Assembly: GCF_014697075.1 (NCBI RefSeq)
Contig: NZ_JACJRE010000033.1
Coordinates: 26,414-90,413 of the forward strand
Source: Tolypothrix sp. FACHB-123
GTDB taxonomy: Bacteria; Cyanobacteriota; Cyanobacteriia; Cyanobacteriales; Nostocaceae
Reading direction: 5' to 3'
Length of the DNA: 64,000 bases
Position 1 is the stretch's first letter, and the number at the start of each line of letters is the position of its first letter. Positions 53,184 through 62,586 of this stretch are shown here, in pieces. The notes under the pieces are model-generated. The model saw nothing but the letters and a program-made list of their open reading frames with translations. It had not been told where the DNA came from and searched no databases. The translations under genes and the position numbers were made by a program.

Positions 53184-53883
53184 TTGGCAAGTGGCGTATC
53201 AGATCAGAAAAATGTACGCGATCGCTCATCTGGATATGAGGTAAACTCCAGGCTTGAGGCCCAATTACCCACAAAATCAAGGGATAAAAATATCTCATCC
53301 CCTATTCTTGTTTACAGCGATTTTCAGGTAAATGAACCACATCTTTATATCTCACGCAAAGGCGCAAAGACGCAAAGGCACAAAGAAATACATATATTAG
53401 CTTGTGGTCTAAATACATGAAAACTGCTGTAAAATTCCTGGCAATTTAAGTAATAACTACATGCACAAAGTAGTGGTTATCTTTTTGTCTAATTTATGAA
53501 TAATTCAGGAAATATATTTATAAGTTATTTCTTGATTTTAATCAGTAATACGTATTTACACTGTCATTTTTATTAATGAAAATTTATGAATTTTGTCTTT
53601 TTTTTAAGTAGCACACTCAAGATTTTTTTATAAGTGAATTGAAAATTATCGTTAAAAATACTTGTTTTTAGTCGAAAAATTTGTATTTCATGAAGCTTTT
53701 ATTTTTAGTTTTAATAAATTAAAGTGAATTTGGTAAAGAATTAAAATTCAGTTTCTAAAGGTTTGATTAAATAAATTTTAAAAAACTCTTTGCTATTTAA
53801 AACAGAATTTACTGAATTTATAAGTGTAATTACTAAAAAAATCAGTAATATTTTCCTAAAAGAAATACTTAATTTAAACTTTT
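53184..53883. other. AT-rich intergenic stretch of 700 bp
   Basis: A short run of CGCAAAGGCGCAAAGACGC-type repeats lies at 53353-53385. From about 53430 to 53880 the sequence becomes strongly AT-rich with no frame worth calling. It should contain the promoter of the HlyD-like gene. Confidence 0.6.
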
Positions 53884-55281
53884 ATGACCGATTTACTGAA
53901 AGACAAAGAATTTTTAATACCTGCCGATACCGTAGAAAAAAATTCAGGTAAATCAAATAGTCTACTTTTAGCAGCAATGTTTGTTGCTTTAGGTGCAACA
54001 GCAACAGTAGTGGGTGCCACATCAATTGGATATCGCCTGACAAATATAGTTGTGGAGAATGTAGCAATCAATGGTCGAATTGTTCGTTTAACATCGCCAA
54101 TCAATGGCACCATCCAAGCTTTTTATGCCAAACCAGGTGTAGCAGTCAAATCAGGACAAGTGCTAGGCCGTGTTAACACCCAAGCGACTTTCCAAGAGCA
54201 AAATCAAACACAACAGCTAAACTTGCAATTACAAAAAGCGCAAGATGAACGTGTGCGTTGGCAGCTAGAACATTCACACTTAGCAGGGGAAGTGCAATCC
54301 TATGCTACCCAGTTAGTGGGTGCAAGACAGTCCTTAAATTTGTTCAAAAACCAATTGCAAAATTTAGAAAATCAATATTTGGCTGTTCAGGGTGTTGATA
54401 TTAACCTTTCTAGAGAAACCGTCAATCAACAACAAGCGGCTGTAGACGCAGCTATTGCAAAAGCGACATCTGCAAAGGCGGACTATCAACGTTACCAACA
54501 ACTTTTAGCAGCCGGTGCGGTATCGAAACAACAAGTAGATAAGCTACGCTTTACTTGGGAATCTGCTGCTGCGGAAGTAAAGCAAACACAAGCTAACCTG
54601 CGTTCTGCTCAGGCGGTGCTGAATGCTTCTCAAAAAGGTGTGGCTTTTAGTAAACAAGATCGTTTTGCAGATAGCTTTGCAGAACGGCGGGCGAAATTAC
54701 TACAGGCTATCCAAGAACAACAAATACATGTCAATACTTTAGAAAGTAAACTTGCTAGTGGCAAACAGCAACTCAATCACAGTCTAAAAGTAAGTCAAAA
54801 TAAGCCCAATCAGGCAATTTTCACCAAAGAAATTGGCAATATTCCTCAATTTCAAGCTATTACTGCCCCCTTTACTGGTGTGATTTACAGCACGGAACGC
54901 GAACAAGGCGAACAAGTAAATCAAGGACAACCAGTTTTAACTTTACTAGACTGCAACGATTTGTGGTTAGAAACAGTAATTCGCTCAGATGATGCTAGTC
55001 GTATAGATACCCAAAAGCCAGTGAAGGTGAAATTTGCAGGTGAGACACAAATCCTATCTGGAGAAGTTGATATTATTCAGCCTATTAGTAGCATTCAAGG
55101 TATTGAAGAGCGTTCTAAACTGACCCAGGTACAAGCACTTTTACCGACTATTCCAGCGAATTTAGTTGGTAAACCATTAGCGCGGGTAACGGTGAAAATG
55201 CCACCTCCACCTGCACATACTCAATCTCAACGATTCTGCGGATTGGGACATACGGCAACTTTGACATTTAGTAAAAAATAA
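53884..55281 (+). CDS. HlyD/Alg44-like membrane-fusion protein
   Basis: The 465-residue protein has one membrane segment near the N-terminus (SLLLAAMFVALGATATVVGAT), a split lipoyl-like domain (VRLTSPINGTIQAFYAKPGVAVKSGQVLGRV and APFTGVIYSTEREQGEQVNQGQPVLTLL) around a long coiled coil (about residues 110-320), and a C-terminal beta domain. HlyD proteins link inner-membrane transporters or synthases to the outer membrane. The next gene encodes a GT2 synthase, so a role beside polysaccharide polymerisation, like Alg44, is likely. A 50-bp heptamer tract separates the two. Confidence 0.85.
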   Translation: MTDLLKDKEFLIPADTVEKNSGKSNSLLLAAMFVALGATATVVGATSIGYRLTNIVVENVAINGRIVRLTSPINGTIQAFYAKPGVAVKSGQVLGRVNTQATFQEQNQTQQLNLQLQKAQDERVRWQLEHSHLAGEVQSYATQLVGARQSLNLFKNQLQNLENQYLAVQGVDINLSRETVNQQQAAVDAAIAKATSAKADYQRYQQLLAAGAVSKQQVDKLRFTWESAAAEVKQTQANLRSAQAVLNASQKGVAFSKQDRFADSFAERRAKLLQAIQEQQIHVNTLESKLASGKQQLNHSLKVSQNKPNQAIFTKEIGNIPQFQAITAPFTGVIYSTEREQGEQVNQGQPVLTLLDCNDLWLETVIRSDDASRIDTQKPVKVKFAGETQILSGEVDIIQPISSIQGIEERSKLTQVQALLPTIPANLVGKPLARVTVKMPPPPAHTQSQRFCGLGHTATLTFSKK

Positions 55282-55347
55282 GCCAATAAAAATGGGCATT
55301 GGGCGGTAACCCTTAACACTTCAACAGGCTCAAGACATTGTAGTAAA

Positions 55348-55388
55348 TACAGTCAACAGTCAACCGTCAACCGTCAACCGTCAACATT
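55348..55388 (+). repeat. Heptamer tract GTCAACC, about five units
   Basis: GTCAACA and GTCAACC units run at 7-bp steps between the HlyD-like and GT2 genes. Confidence 0.8.
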
Positions 55389-55415
55389 AAACTAACCACA
55401 GTTAGTTGATACTCG

Positions 55416-57467
55416 ATGAAAGATTTGACTAAAACTCTTTTACCCTACATAAATTGGCTAGGGGTAATATTAATTTCTGCCTTGGGTTGTATTGGCTTAC
55501 ATTGGCTGCGCAATCCGGAAAAATTGGCTATGTTGGGTTTATCAGCCCTGGTAACTATTGGTGTAATTGGTACTTGGCGTTGGTCGTGGTGGATATTACA
55601 AGTATTGCGATCGCAAATTTATCTCCATATTGTATTTCCCCGGTGGCGGCGACGAGCAAATAAAATTCCTCTTGAGGATTTACCCAGAGTTTGCTTTTTA
55701 GTGCCAACTTACAAAGAAAAACCTTGGATTACTGAACGAGTATTTAAAGCGATCGCAACAGAAGCTCAAACCCTCCTCCAACCGATAACTATACTAGTCA
55801 CTAGCAGCAGTGATGCAGAAAATGCTGCAATTCTCCAAGTTATCCAATCGGTAGACCCCGATTTGAGTTCAATTCGCCTAATTCAAATGGTGCAAACTGG
55901 CGAAGGTAAGCGCAAAGCAATGGCAGAGGGTTTACGAGAACTCGCCCGGTTGAATTTACCAGAAGACACTGTGATTGCTTTGATGGATGGCGACTCGGAA
56001 ATTACACCGGGAACTTTACGCAAGTGTTTACCTTTATTTCGGATGTTTCCCAAAATGGGAGCATTGACTACAGATGAATTACCAATTGTTCAGGGTTCTT
56101 ATATTTTTTCTGAGTGGTTTCACTTACGACTAGCCCAAAGACATTACCAAATGAGTTCCCTGTCTTTATCGCGGAAGGTAATGTGTTTAACTGGGAGATT
56201 TTCTCTATTTCGCGCCCAAGCTGCTTTGCATCCCTCATTTGCTAACCAATTAGAAATTGATACTTTGGATGACTGGTTGTGGGGAAAATTTAAGTTTCTG
56301 TCTGGAGATGATAAAAGTACCTGGTTTTGGTTGCTGAAACAAGGTTACGACATGCTTTATGTCCCGGATACTATAGTCTACTCAATTGAGACGATTTCTG
56401 GGTCATTGGTAGACCGAGCCTACCAAAATATGCGCCGTTGGTATGGTAACATGCTGCGGAACAGCGATCGCGCGATCGCACTTGGGCCGCAAAAAAATGG
56501 CTGGTTTATGTGGTGGTGTCTCATCGATCAACGCATCAGCTATTGGACTTCTTTAATTACCCCAGGCTTATTATTAATTGCTTTGCTGCAAACTCAGTGG
56601 ATCGCAGCAGGTATTATTACTTCTTGGATTTTATTTAGTCGTCCTTTGATGCTGCTTGTTGTATTTTGGCAACGCCAATCTCAATTAAAACCAATTCATT
56701 TTCCTTTATTGTTACTTTCTCAATGGAGTTCTGCTTTAGTTAAAATTTGGACGCAGATGAATCTTGCTCAACAGAAATGGACAAATCGTGGTAATCAAAG
56801 TATTTCTGCTGGAGGTTCAGGCTGGGTGCGCTGGGTGAAAATTAGCACTTCCCGATTTCTGCTAGTTTCCCAAATGTTTTGTTTTGTAGTTGTATTATTA
56901 TCCTTAGCAAATATTCTCAATCCCCTACAAGATTTAGCTGGGATGTGGTGGAATAGCCAAGCTAAAGCCGCTGCTCCAATGCAAATAATTACAGCTATAG
57001 ATAATGGCATTTACCCCAATGATGGCAAAGATGACTCCGCTGCGTTACAAACTTTAATCGATAATCTACCTAGTGAAGGTAAGGTACAAATTAACTTACC
57101 AATTGGGGAAATTGAATTATTTCAACCCTTAAGAATTCAACGCAGCAATACAATTATTCAAGGTGAAGGTGTCAGGCGGAGTATTTTACAAGCTAACTTT
57201 AATTCTCCAAAAGGAGAAGCTATAATTTCAATTTATCCTCATCATGGCAAACATTCTGTGAAACAGATAATTAAAAATGTGCAGCTTAGAGGATTTACTC
57301 TCATGCACAAGCAGATGAAACAAGAAGAGGATACTATTAAAGGTATAGTTTTAGAAAAAGTCGCTCAAGGCGAAATTAAAAATCTAGAAATTAGGTCAAT
57401 GAAAGGACGTTCTTTATTATTGAATAATAGCCAAAATATTCAGATTGAATATGTGACAATGGACTAG
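55416..57467 (+). CDS. Alg8-like GT2 glycosyltransferase with C-terminal beta-helix domain
   Basis: The 683-residue protein is a processive GT2 polymerase. It has two N-terminal membrane segments, a catalytic domain with CFLVPTYKEKPWI, ALMDGDSEITPG (DxD-type), ETISG acidic region and the polymerase QxxRW motif (QNMRRWYGNMLRNS), then two or more membrane segments (ITPGLLLIALLQTQWIAAGII). The C-terminal 170 residues form a pectate-lyase-3-like beta-helix (NGIYPNDGKDDSAALQTLIDNLPSEG). Alg8 itself lacks this tail. It follows the HlyD-like gene and precedes a PL14-like lyase on the opposite strand, so an alginate- or other uronic-type exopolysaccharide is a fair guess; the sugar is not proven. Confidence 0.85.
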   Translation: MKDLTKTLLPYINWLGVILISALGCIGLHWLRNPEKLAMLGLSALVTIGVIGTWRWSWWILQVLRSQIYLHIVFPRWRRRANKIPLEDLPRVCFLVPTYKEKPWITERVFKAIATEAQTLLQPITILVTSSSDAENAAILQVIQSVDPDLSSIRLIQMVQTGEGKRKAMAEGLRELARLNLPEDTVIALMDGDSEITPGTLRKCLPLFRMFPKMGALTTDELPIVQGSYIFSEWFHLRLAQRHYQMSSLSLSRKVMCLTGRFSLFRAQAALHPSFANQLEIDTLDDWLWGKFKFLSGDDKSTWFWLLKQGYDMLYVPDTIVYSIETISGSLVDRAYQNMRRWYGNMLRNSDRAIALGPQKNGWFMWWCLIDQRISYWTSLITPGLLLIALLQTQWIAAGIITSWILFSRPLMLLVVFWQRQSQLKPIHFPLLLLSQWSSALVKIWTQMNLAQQKWTNRGNQSISAGGSGWVRWVKISTSRFLLVSQMFCFVVVLLSLANILNPLQDLAGMWWNSQAKAAAPMQIITAIDNGIYPNDGKDDSAALQTLIDNLPSEGKVQINLPIGEIELFQPLRIQRSNTIIQGEGVRRSILQANFNSPKGEAIISIYPHHGKHSVKQIIKNVQLRGFTLMHKQMKQEEDTIKGIVLEKVAQGEIKNLEIRSMKGRSLLLNNSQNIQIEYVTMD

Positions 57468-57483
57468 TACCGCAAGGCGGAAT

Positions 57484-57512
57484 TCAAAATTCAAAATTCA
57501 AAATTCAAAATG
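57484..57512 (+). repeat. Heptamer tract CAAAATT
   Basis: Four units of CAAAATT in a row follow the GT2 gene. Two units occur also near 38410. Confidence 0.8.
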
Positions 57513-57657
57513 AATACAGCGTAAGCGTTTCGTGAGTTTAGAATTGTCTGCTTATTTACGCCGAGGTGTACTAGAAGAACAGCGAAAGACAGTAGGGTGT
57601 GTTGTCGCACAGAGCAACGCACCGACAGCATTATCTCTTCTCCTGTCTGCCTTATAT

Positions 57658-58545
57658 TCAAAATTGATTCACTTCTGAAAGTGAGAAATTAGCAAAATCT
57701 ATATGTACATCTTTTGGAGTAGCCCAAGAAAAGTCGCTTCCGCCGAAGAAAGTGGAAAAGAAAATACCTTCTATTTTTAGTTTATTGGTAGTCCGAAAAG
57801 TCAAATTTTTCTGGTTGAGTACTTGTTTACCATCTAACCAAACTTGTACTTGACCATTATTTTTATTGGGCTGATTTAGCACTATAAACTGTTCTAAATG
57901 ATGCCATTTACCTTTTTGAAATTGCCAATTACCTCTGCCAATGGAAGTACCATCTTTGGTACTTGTGGGAAGATAAGCATAGACTTCGCCTGCACCATTT
58001 CTGCGCCACATAAAGCGTGTAGAAAAGCCATCACTACCATTAGGAATATCGCCGCCACTATTTCCTACGCCTCCAAATAATCCTGGTAATTTTCCGCCTT
58101 TAACAAAGTCAAAATTTTCCGAAAAGCGGAGATAGTAACTTAAGCGTAAAGCGTTTTTTGGAGTTATACCTAAGTCGGCATAAAATTGCGCACCACCGAG
58201 GGGTAGATGATTTTTGCGGGAAACAGCAGGACTAGCAGAACCAGCAGGATAACGTACTCGGAGGATTTTCTCAAATCTACCGCTAGGGTCTTTAATAACT
58301 GCGGTGTTGTTTAATCCCCACTGACCAGCTTTTCTAACACCCCAAAGCTGCATCCAGTTATTATTAGTAAATTGACCGCTGGCGATCGCATTATTTTCAG
58401 CAGCAGCCACTTTAACAGCATCAGAGGCGATCGCATTATTGGAGCTTGGAGAATTACAACTACTTAAAATCAATCCTAGACAGTTAATAACTAGCAAATT
58501 ACAGCATAATTTTTCTAAAATTCTCCAACTGATAAATTTCTGCAT
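57658..58545 (-). CDS. Polysaccharide lyase family 14-like lipoprotein
   Basis: The 295-residue product has a lipoprotein signal (LVINCLGLILSSCN, lipobox LSSC) and a jelly-roll domain with RLSYYLRFSENFDFVKGGKLPGLFGG, then FSTRFMWRRNGAGEVYAYLP and KWHHLEQFIVLN. These are features of PL14-type alginate and glucuronan lyases. Being next to, and convergent with, a GT2 polysaccharide synthase fits trimming or release of the polymer. The exact substrate cannot be read from sequence. Confidence 0.85.
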   Translation of the reverse strand: MQKFISWRILEKLCCNLLVINCLGLILSSCNSPSSNNAIASDAVKVAAAENNAIASGQFTNNNWMQLWGVRKAGQWGLNNTAVIKDPSGRFEKILRVRYPAGSASPAVSRKNHLPLGGAQFYADLGITPKNALRLSYYLRFSENFDFVKGGKLPGLFGGVGNSGGDIPNGSDGFSTRFMWRRNGAGEVYAYLPTSTKDGTSIGRGNWQFQKGKWHHLEQFIVLNQPNKNNGQVQVWLDGKQVLNQKNLTFRTTNKLKIEGIFFSTFFGGSDFSWATPKDVHIDFANFSLSEVNQF

Positions 58546-58580
58546 TTAAAAATTAAAATATATGAATATTAATCATCATT

Positions 58581-58916
58581 TTACAAAATTCTTTTGCCTA
58601 AAGCCACTTCTCTATCTGGCTGAATTAACACTACTTCCCCTCCATCTAGAACTACTCCTAATACCAAAACCTCAGACATAAAATCTGCAATTTGGCGAGG
58701 AGGAAAGTTAGTTACAGCTAATATTAACTTATTCACTAAGTCCTCTGGCTGATAAAGTTTAGTAATTTGGGCACTAGATTTTTTAATCCCCAAATTGCCA
58801 AAGTCTATCCAGAGTTTATAAGCTGGTTTTTTAGCATTAGGAAATTCTGCTACATCGATAACTTTCCCCACCCGAATTTCGACTTTTTCAAAGTCATCAT
58901 AGGTAATTTCTGGCAT
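58581..58916 (-). CDS. tRNA-binding domain protein, CsaA/MetRS-C type
   Basis: The 111-residue protein is a single OB-fold domain: YDDFEKVEIRVGKVIDVAEF, AYKLWIDFGNLGIKKSSAQITKLY, and AVTNFPPRQIADFMSEVLVLG. This is the pattern of CsaA and of the C-terminal domain of methionyl-tRNA synthetase, which bind tRNA or act as export chaperones. It starts one base before the end of tatC on the same strand. The pairing with a Tat translocase subunit is suggestive but may be only operon convenience. Confidence 0.9.
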   Translation of the reverse strand: MPEITYDDFEKVEIRVGKVIDVAEFPNAKKPAYKLWIDFGNLGIKKSSAQITKLYQPEDLVNKLILAVTNFPPRQIADFMSEVLVLGVVLDGGEVVLIQPDREVALGKRIL

Positions 58917-59753
58917 TTACTTACCTATTAACTTCACTAAACCAATTCCACCGAAATAAAGTCCTAAAACTGCACCAGCTAAAAGGCTTTGGGTAAGGGG
59001 GTCAGTAGAAGGTGTCAGGACTGCACCGAGAATTACTGCACCCATGATGACGTATCGCCAACCAGAATACATTTGTTTTGAGGATACAATTCCTAAAACA
59101 CCAAGTAATAATTGAATGACCGGAATTTGAAATGCTAAACCTGTACTAAATAACAGCAGTAAAACAAATTCAAAATATTTTTCAATTGACCACAGTTGCT
59201 CTACTACATCCGCACCATAGCTAATAAAAAACTTTAAAGCGGCGGGAATAAGTAGAAAATAAGCAAATACTAAACCTGCCACAAACAGCACACTCGACCC
59301 AAAAACTACAGGCCCTAACAAACGGCGTTCGCGGCGAGTTAGTCCGGGAAGAACGAACTGAATAATTTGATAAAGGATAAAGGGTGTAGACAGCAATAAA
59401 CCACTGTAAGCGGCGACTTTTAGAGAGACAAAGAAATATTCTCCAGGGGCAAGTTGGAGAAATTTTACCCCCTGAGCAGGCACTTCTAATAGCTGAACAA
59501 TGGGTCTAACGTTGAAAAAACAGCCAACAATAGTTACTGAAATGGCAATTAAGGCATAAAAAATCCGTTGCCGCAATTCCTCTAAGTGGTCAAAAAACGA
59601 CATTTCCACTTCATCTGGCAACTCATCAAGAGGATTGACCTCAGAGTCGCCAGATCCTTCCACTTCGATATCCGGAGAAGTTGTAGCAGTTGCATCTGAG
59701 TATTCACCAGATGAATTGGACTGCGCTTGGGTATCTAAATTTTGTGGCGTCAT
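58917..59753 (-). CDS. tatC: Sec-independent protein translocase subunit TatC
   Basis: TatC recognises twin-arginine signal peptides and exports folded proteins across thylakoid and cytoplasmic membranes. The 278-residue product has an acidic 45-residue N-terminal extension, then the conserved [17 protein letters not shown] (residues about 55-72), six membrane segments, and the [19 protein letters not shown] loop. The conserved glutamates of the signal-binding site are present. tatA is not adjacent, as is usual in cyanobacteria. A minisatellite and heptamer region lies upstream. Confidence 0.95.
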   Translation of the reverse strand: MTPQNLDTQAQSNSSGEYSDATATTSPDIEVEGSGDSEVNPLDELPDEVEMSFFDHLEELRQRIFYALIAISVTIVGCFFNVRPIVQLLEVPAQGVKFLQLAPGEYFFVSLKVAAYSGLLLSTPFILYQIIQFVLPGLTRRERRLLGPVVFGSSVLFVAGLVFAYFLLIPAALKFFISYGADVVEQLWSIEKYFEFVLLLLFSTGLAFQIPVIQLLLGVLGIVSSKQMYSGWRYVIMGAVILGAVLTPSTDPLTQSLLAGAVLGLYFGGIGLVKLIGK

Positions 59754-59790
59754 GATTTAGCAATTAGGCAACATTTGCTAACTATTTTAC

Positions 59791-59896
59791 TGGGCATTGG
59801 GCATTGGGCACTTGTACTGAGCGAAGTCGAAGTATTGGGCATTGGGCATTGGGCATTGGGCATTGGGCATTGGGCATTGGGCATTGGGCATTGGGC
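59791..59896 (+). repeat. Heptamer tract ATTGGGC, nine contiguous units
   Basis: A short first run (59791-59808) is followed by nine unbroken ATTGGGC units from 59834 to 59896. The reverse complement of this heptamer makes the tract at 32740. Confidence 0.93.
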
Positions 59897-59963
59897 AAAA
59901 GTTAGGTTTAAAGGTGTAACTTCCTATATCAAAGGTGCAATTTCCGGCATCACAGGCGCAATG

Positions 59964-60215
59964 TTCAAGCTCAAAGGCGCAACTTCCGACATCAAAGCGG
60001 CAATGTTCAAGCTCAAAGGCGCAACTTCCGACATCAAAACCGCAACGTTCAGGCTCAAAGGCGCAATTTCCGACATCAAAACCGCAATATTCAGCCTAAA
60101 AGGCGCAACTTCCGACATCAAAGGTGCAATGTTCAGCCTAAAAGGCACAACTTCCGACATCAAAGGTGCAACGTTCAGGCTCAAAGGCACAACTTCCGAC
60201 ATCAAAGCCGCAATC
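59964..60215 (+). repeat. Minisatellite: six 42-bp units
   Basis: Units start at 59964, 60006, 60048, 60090, 60132 and 60174, each beginning TTCARGCTCAAAGGC or TTCAGCCTAAAAGG and containing ACTTCCGACATCAAA; decayed half-units flank both sides. Because 42 is divisible by 3, both strands stay open: plus reads [14 protein letters not shown]-like repeats in a 163-aa frame from 59742, minus reads [12 protein letters not shown]-like repeats. No RBS or domain supports either as a gene, so I call this a repeat. Confidence 0.9.
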
Positions 60216-60257
60216 TCCCCATCAAAAGTTTAATGCCCCATGCCCCATGCCCAATAA

Positions 60258-62453
60258 TTACTGATTCGGCAATTTTGGATGTTCGCTGGAGTATTTACTG
60301 ACTAATTCGGAAATTTCTGGGTTATACAGCCGCAAATAATTCCAATAGTTGCCTAAAACTTGACGGACGTAATTTCTAGTTTCATCAAAGGGGATGTTTT
60401 CGACAAATTCGTCTGGATCTTGTGTTGGCAGAGTTTGCAGCCATTTGGAAACGTTGCCGGGGCCAGCGTTGTAACTAGCGATCGCTAACAGGGTGTTATT
60501 GTTATATTGCTGATGGGTATGATCCAGATACCAAGTACCCAACATAATATTGTCGTCAGGATCTTCTAGCTTCAGTTTTTTGCTATCGACTTTAATTTGG
60601 GGGGCGATCCATTTAGCTGTGCTGGGTAATACCTGCATTAAGCCCATAGCATCGGCAATTGATTTGGCTTTAGCTTCAAACCTTGACTCTTGACGAATCA
60701 AAGCAGTTACTAGCAAGGGATTGAGTTGCCGTTCTTTAGACCATTTTTCAATCTCTTGCAAATAAGGAAAGGGATAACGGGCTTGCCAGTAAAAGCTTTG
60801 TTTGCTGAGATTTTGATATTCGGCTTTTTCTTCTGGTTTTTCTCGGTCTTCTAATTTAGAAATTGTGTCAATGCCAATTTTATTTTCTCCCCTAGCTAGC
60901 TGCATTAAGCCTTCAGTAAATTGTTCTGCTACCGTGGGCTGGGCTTTATTGATAAATTCTGTTTCCCATTGCAACCAAGCGTCTCTATCTTGACCTAAAA
61001 GATACAGTTCTTTAAATGTCTCCGAACCAGCGATAGGTACGGGACGCTGGGGGGGAACTACTTCTGGGTTCATTTGCCGGACAGTATTAAAGTTACCGAC
61101 ATTCAGCCCCAAAACTGCCGCCGATCGCCATGCATAGTAGGAGTAAGGAAACTGGCTGATAACATATTCATAAGCGGTTTTCGCTTCTTGCTGTTTCCCT
61201 AGCTGGCTAGCCCATTTCCCGACCCAAAAACCTGCTCTGGGAGCCAAAATACTGGTAGGATTGTTGCTGGGAATTGGTTCTGCCCATTGCCACGCACCGA
61301 CATAATCTTTGGCTTTGGCTTTCTCTTTGGCAATTTTCCAGCGGTATTCTGCGGCTTCTTCAGAATCACCATATTTGCTAATCAGTAATTGCCATGCTTG
61401 GGCGGCTGATTTATTATCTTTGAGTCCTTGGTAAATTTTGGCTTTTTCTACCAGTGCTTTACCAGCTACTTGGGGAAATCTGGCGATCGCTTGATCGAGA
61501 TAAGGTAAGGCTTCTTGACGAGTTTTCGCCATTTCCGCTAAACGTAGTAAGCCTATTCCAGTTTCCTCTGCTTCGGGGAATTCCTGCACTAGTTGTTTAT
61601 AACTAGCGATCGCTTTTTCCCTGTCTTTACCTGTTACTTGCAAACCCCGTCCAGTACGGTAAAGACTTAGTGCTGTCTTTGTTGCTTTACTATATGCATT
61701 GGCTGCTTTGTCAAATTGGCCGTTAATCCAATAAGCTGTAGCAATGATTTCCCAATCTTCTGGTTGGAGATTTGGCTGCTTCACTAGTGCATCCAATACG
61801 CCGACTATTCCCGGTTGATCGGCAGCGTATTTCGCCAACATTAACTGCAATTTTGGCTGATTGGGATTATCTTCTAGGCGTTTTTTGATAATTTCCCAGG
61901 TGAGGGGATGGGTAGGAAATTGAGCGATCGCAATATCCTGCTGCTTTGGTTGGGCAATCAAAAAAATCGCTTTGACTGCGGCTGCGGTTTTGCCATACTC
62001 TTTCACTACTTTCTGGCGCAAATCCGAGGCTTTACCCCCTTCACCTAGCATGTCTTGCGCCTGGGCTTGTTTTAGCAGAATGTAGCCTGCCAGAATCGGA
62101 TAATCTTTCTCTAGCCCATCTAACAAAGCTAAGGCTTTTTTCGCTTGTGTTCGGTCAATATAATCGCTAGCTAAAAGATAACGAGCGCGTTCTCGGTCTG
62201 GAGAGCGGGAATTTTGGGCAATATCTGCTAATTTTGCCGCCCTTTCTGGCAGAGATTGTGATACCAATGGATATACGGCCGACTTAGCTCTACTAGCCTC
62301 CGATATCTGTTCAGATTGATTGTCGCCTAGTTTGAGCCATTGTCCTATAGACTTTCCCAGCTGGGGCGCTGAAACCATTGCGCCAGCTAAAAAGGCACAT
62401 AGTCCTGCACCAGCAATTATTGGAACTGGATTTTTTTTAAGCTGCTTCAGCAT
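60258..62453 (-). CDS. Soluble lytic transglycosylase-like protein (Slt family) with tetratricopeptide region
   Basis: Lytic transglycosylases cleave peptidoglycan. The 731-residue product has an N-terminal membrane anchor or signal (VPIIAGAGLCAFLAGAMV), a long helical TPR-like region (about residues 60-540), and a C-terminal SLT domain with the catalytic glutamate in VTALIRQESRFEAKAKSIADAMGLMQVLPSTAKWIA and then SYNAGPGNVSKWL and ETRNYVRQVLGNYWNYL. This is the Slt70-like arrangement. It acts in the periplasm. Confidence 0.94.
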   Translation of the reverse strand: MLKQLKKNPVPIIAGAGLCAFLAGAMVSAPQLGKSIGQWLKLGDNQSEQISEASRAKSAVYPLVSQSLPERAAKLADIAQNSRSPDRERARYLLASDYIDRTQAKKALALLDGLEKDYPILAGYILLKQAQAQDMLGEGGKASDLRQKVVKEYGKTAAAVKAIFLIAQPKQQDIAIAQFPTHPLTWEIIKKRLEDNPNQPKLQLMLAKYAADQPGIVGVLDALVKQPNLQPEDWEIIATAYWINGQFDKAANAYSKATKTALSLYRTGRGLQVTGKDREKAIASYKQLVQEFPEAEETGIGLLRLAEMAKTRQEALPYLDQAIARFPQVAGKALVEKAKIYQGLKDNKSAAQAWQLLISKYGDSEEAAEYRWKIAKEKAKAKDYVGAWQWAEPIPSNNPTSILAPRAGFWVGKWASQLGKQQEAKTAYEYVISQFPYSYYAWRSAAVLGLNVGNFNTVRQMNPEVVPPQRPVPIAGSETFKELYLLGQDRDAWLQWETEFINKAQPTVAEQFTEGLMQLARGENKIGIDTISKLEDREKPEEKAEYQNLSKQSFYWQARYPFPYLQEIEKWSKERQLNPLLVTALIRQESRFEAKAKSIADAMGLMQVLPSTAKWIAPQIKVDSKKLKLEDPDDNIMLGTWYLDHTHQQYNNNTLLAIASYNAGPGNVSKWLQTLPTQDPDEFVENIPFDETRNYVRQVLGNYWNYLRLYNPEISELVSKYSSEHPKLPNQ

Positions 62454-62586
62454 GAATACCCGCTGAAATTTTCAGATGAATTTCTTGAAACTTTAGCATT
62501 ACTAGCGGTCAGTGGTGCCACTTTTTCATTTTTTCTAGGGACTAAAAAGGTTGAAAGCGCAGATTAGCAGCGGATTTCATAGACTT

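Noticed and set aside
53353-53385. CGCAAAG-type run considered as a small CRISPR-like array
   Set aside because: Units are short, contiguous and without spacers; it is a simple repeat.
59924-60205. 93-aa minus-strand frame made of [10 protein letters not shown]-like repeats
   Set aside because: It arises from the 42-bp minisatellite, is equally open on the other strand and has no RBS.
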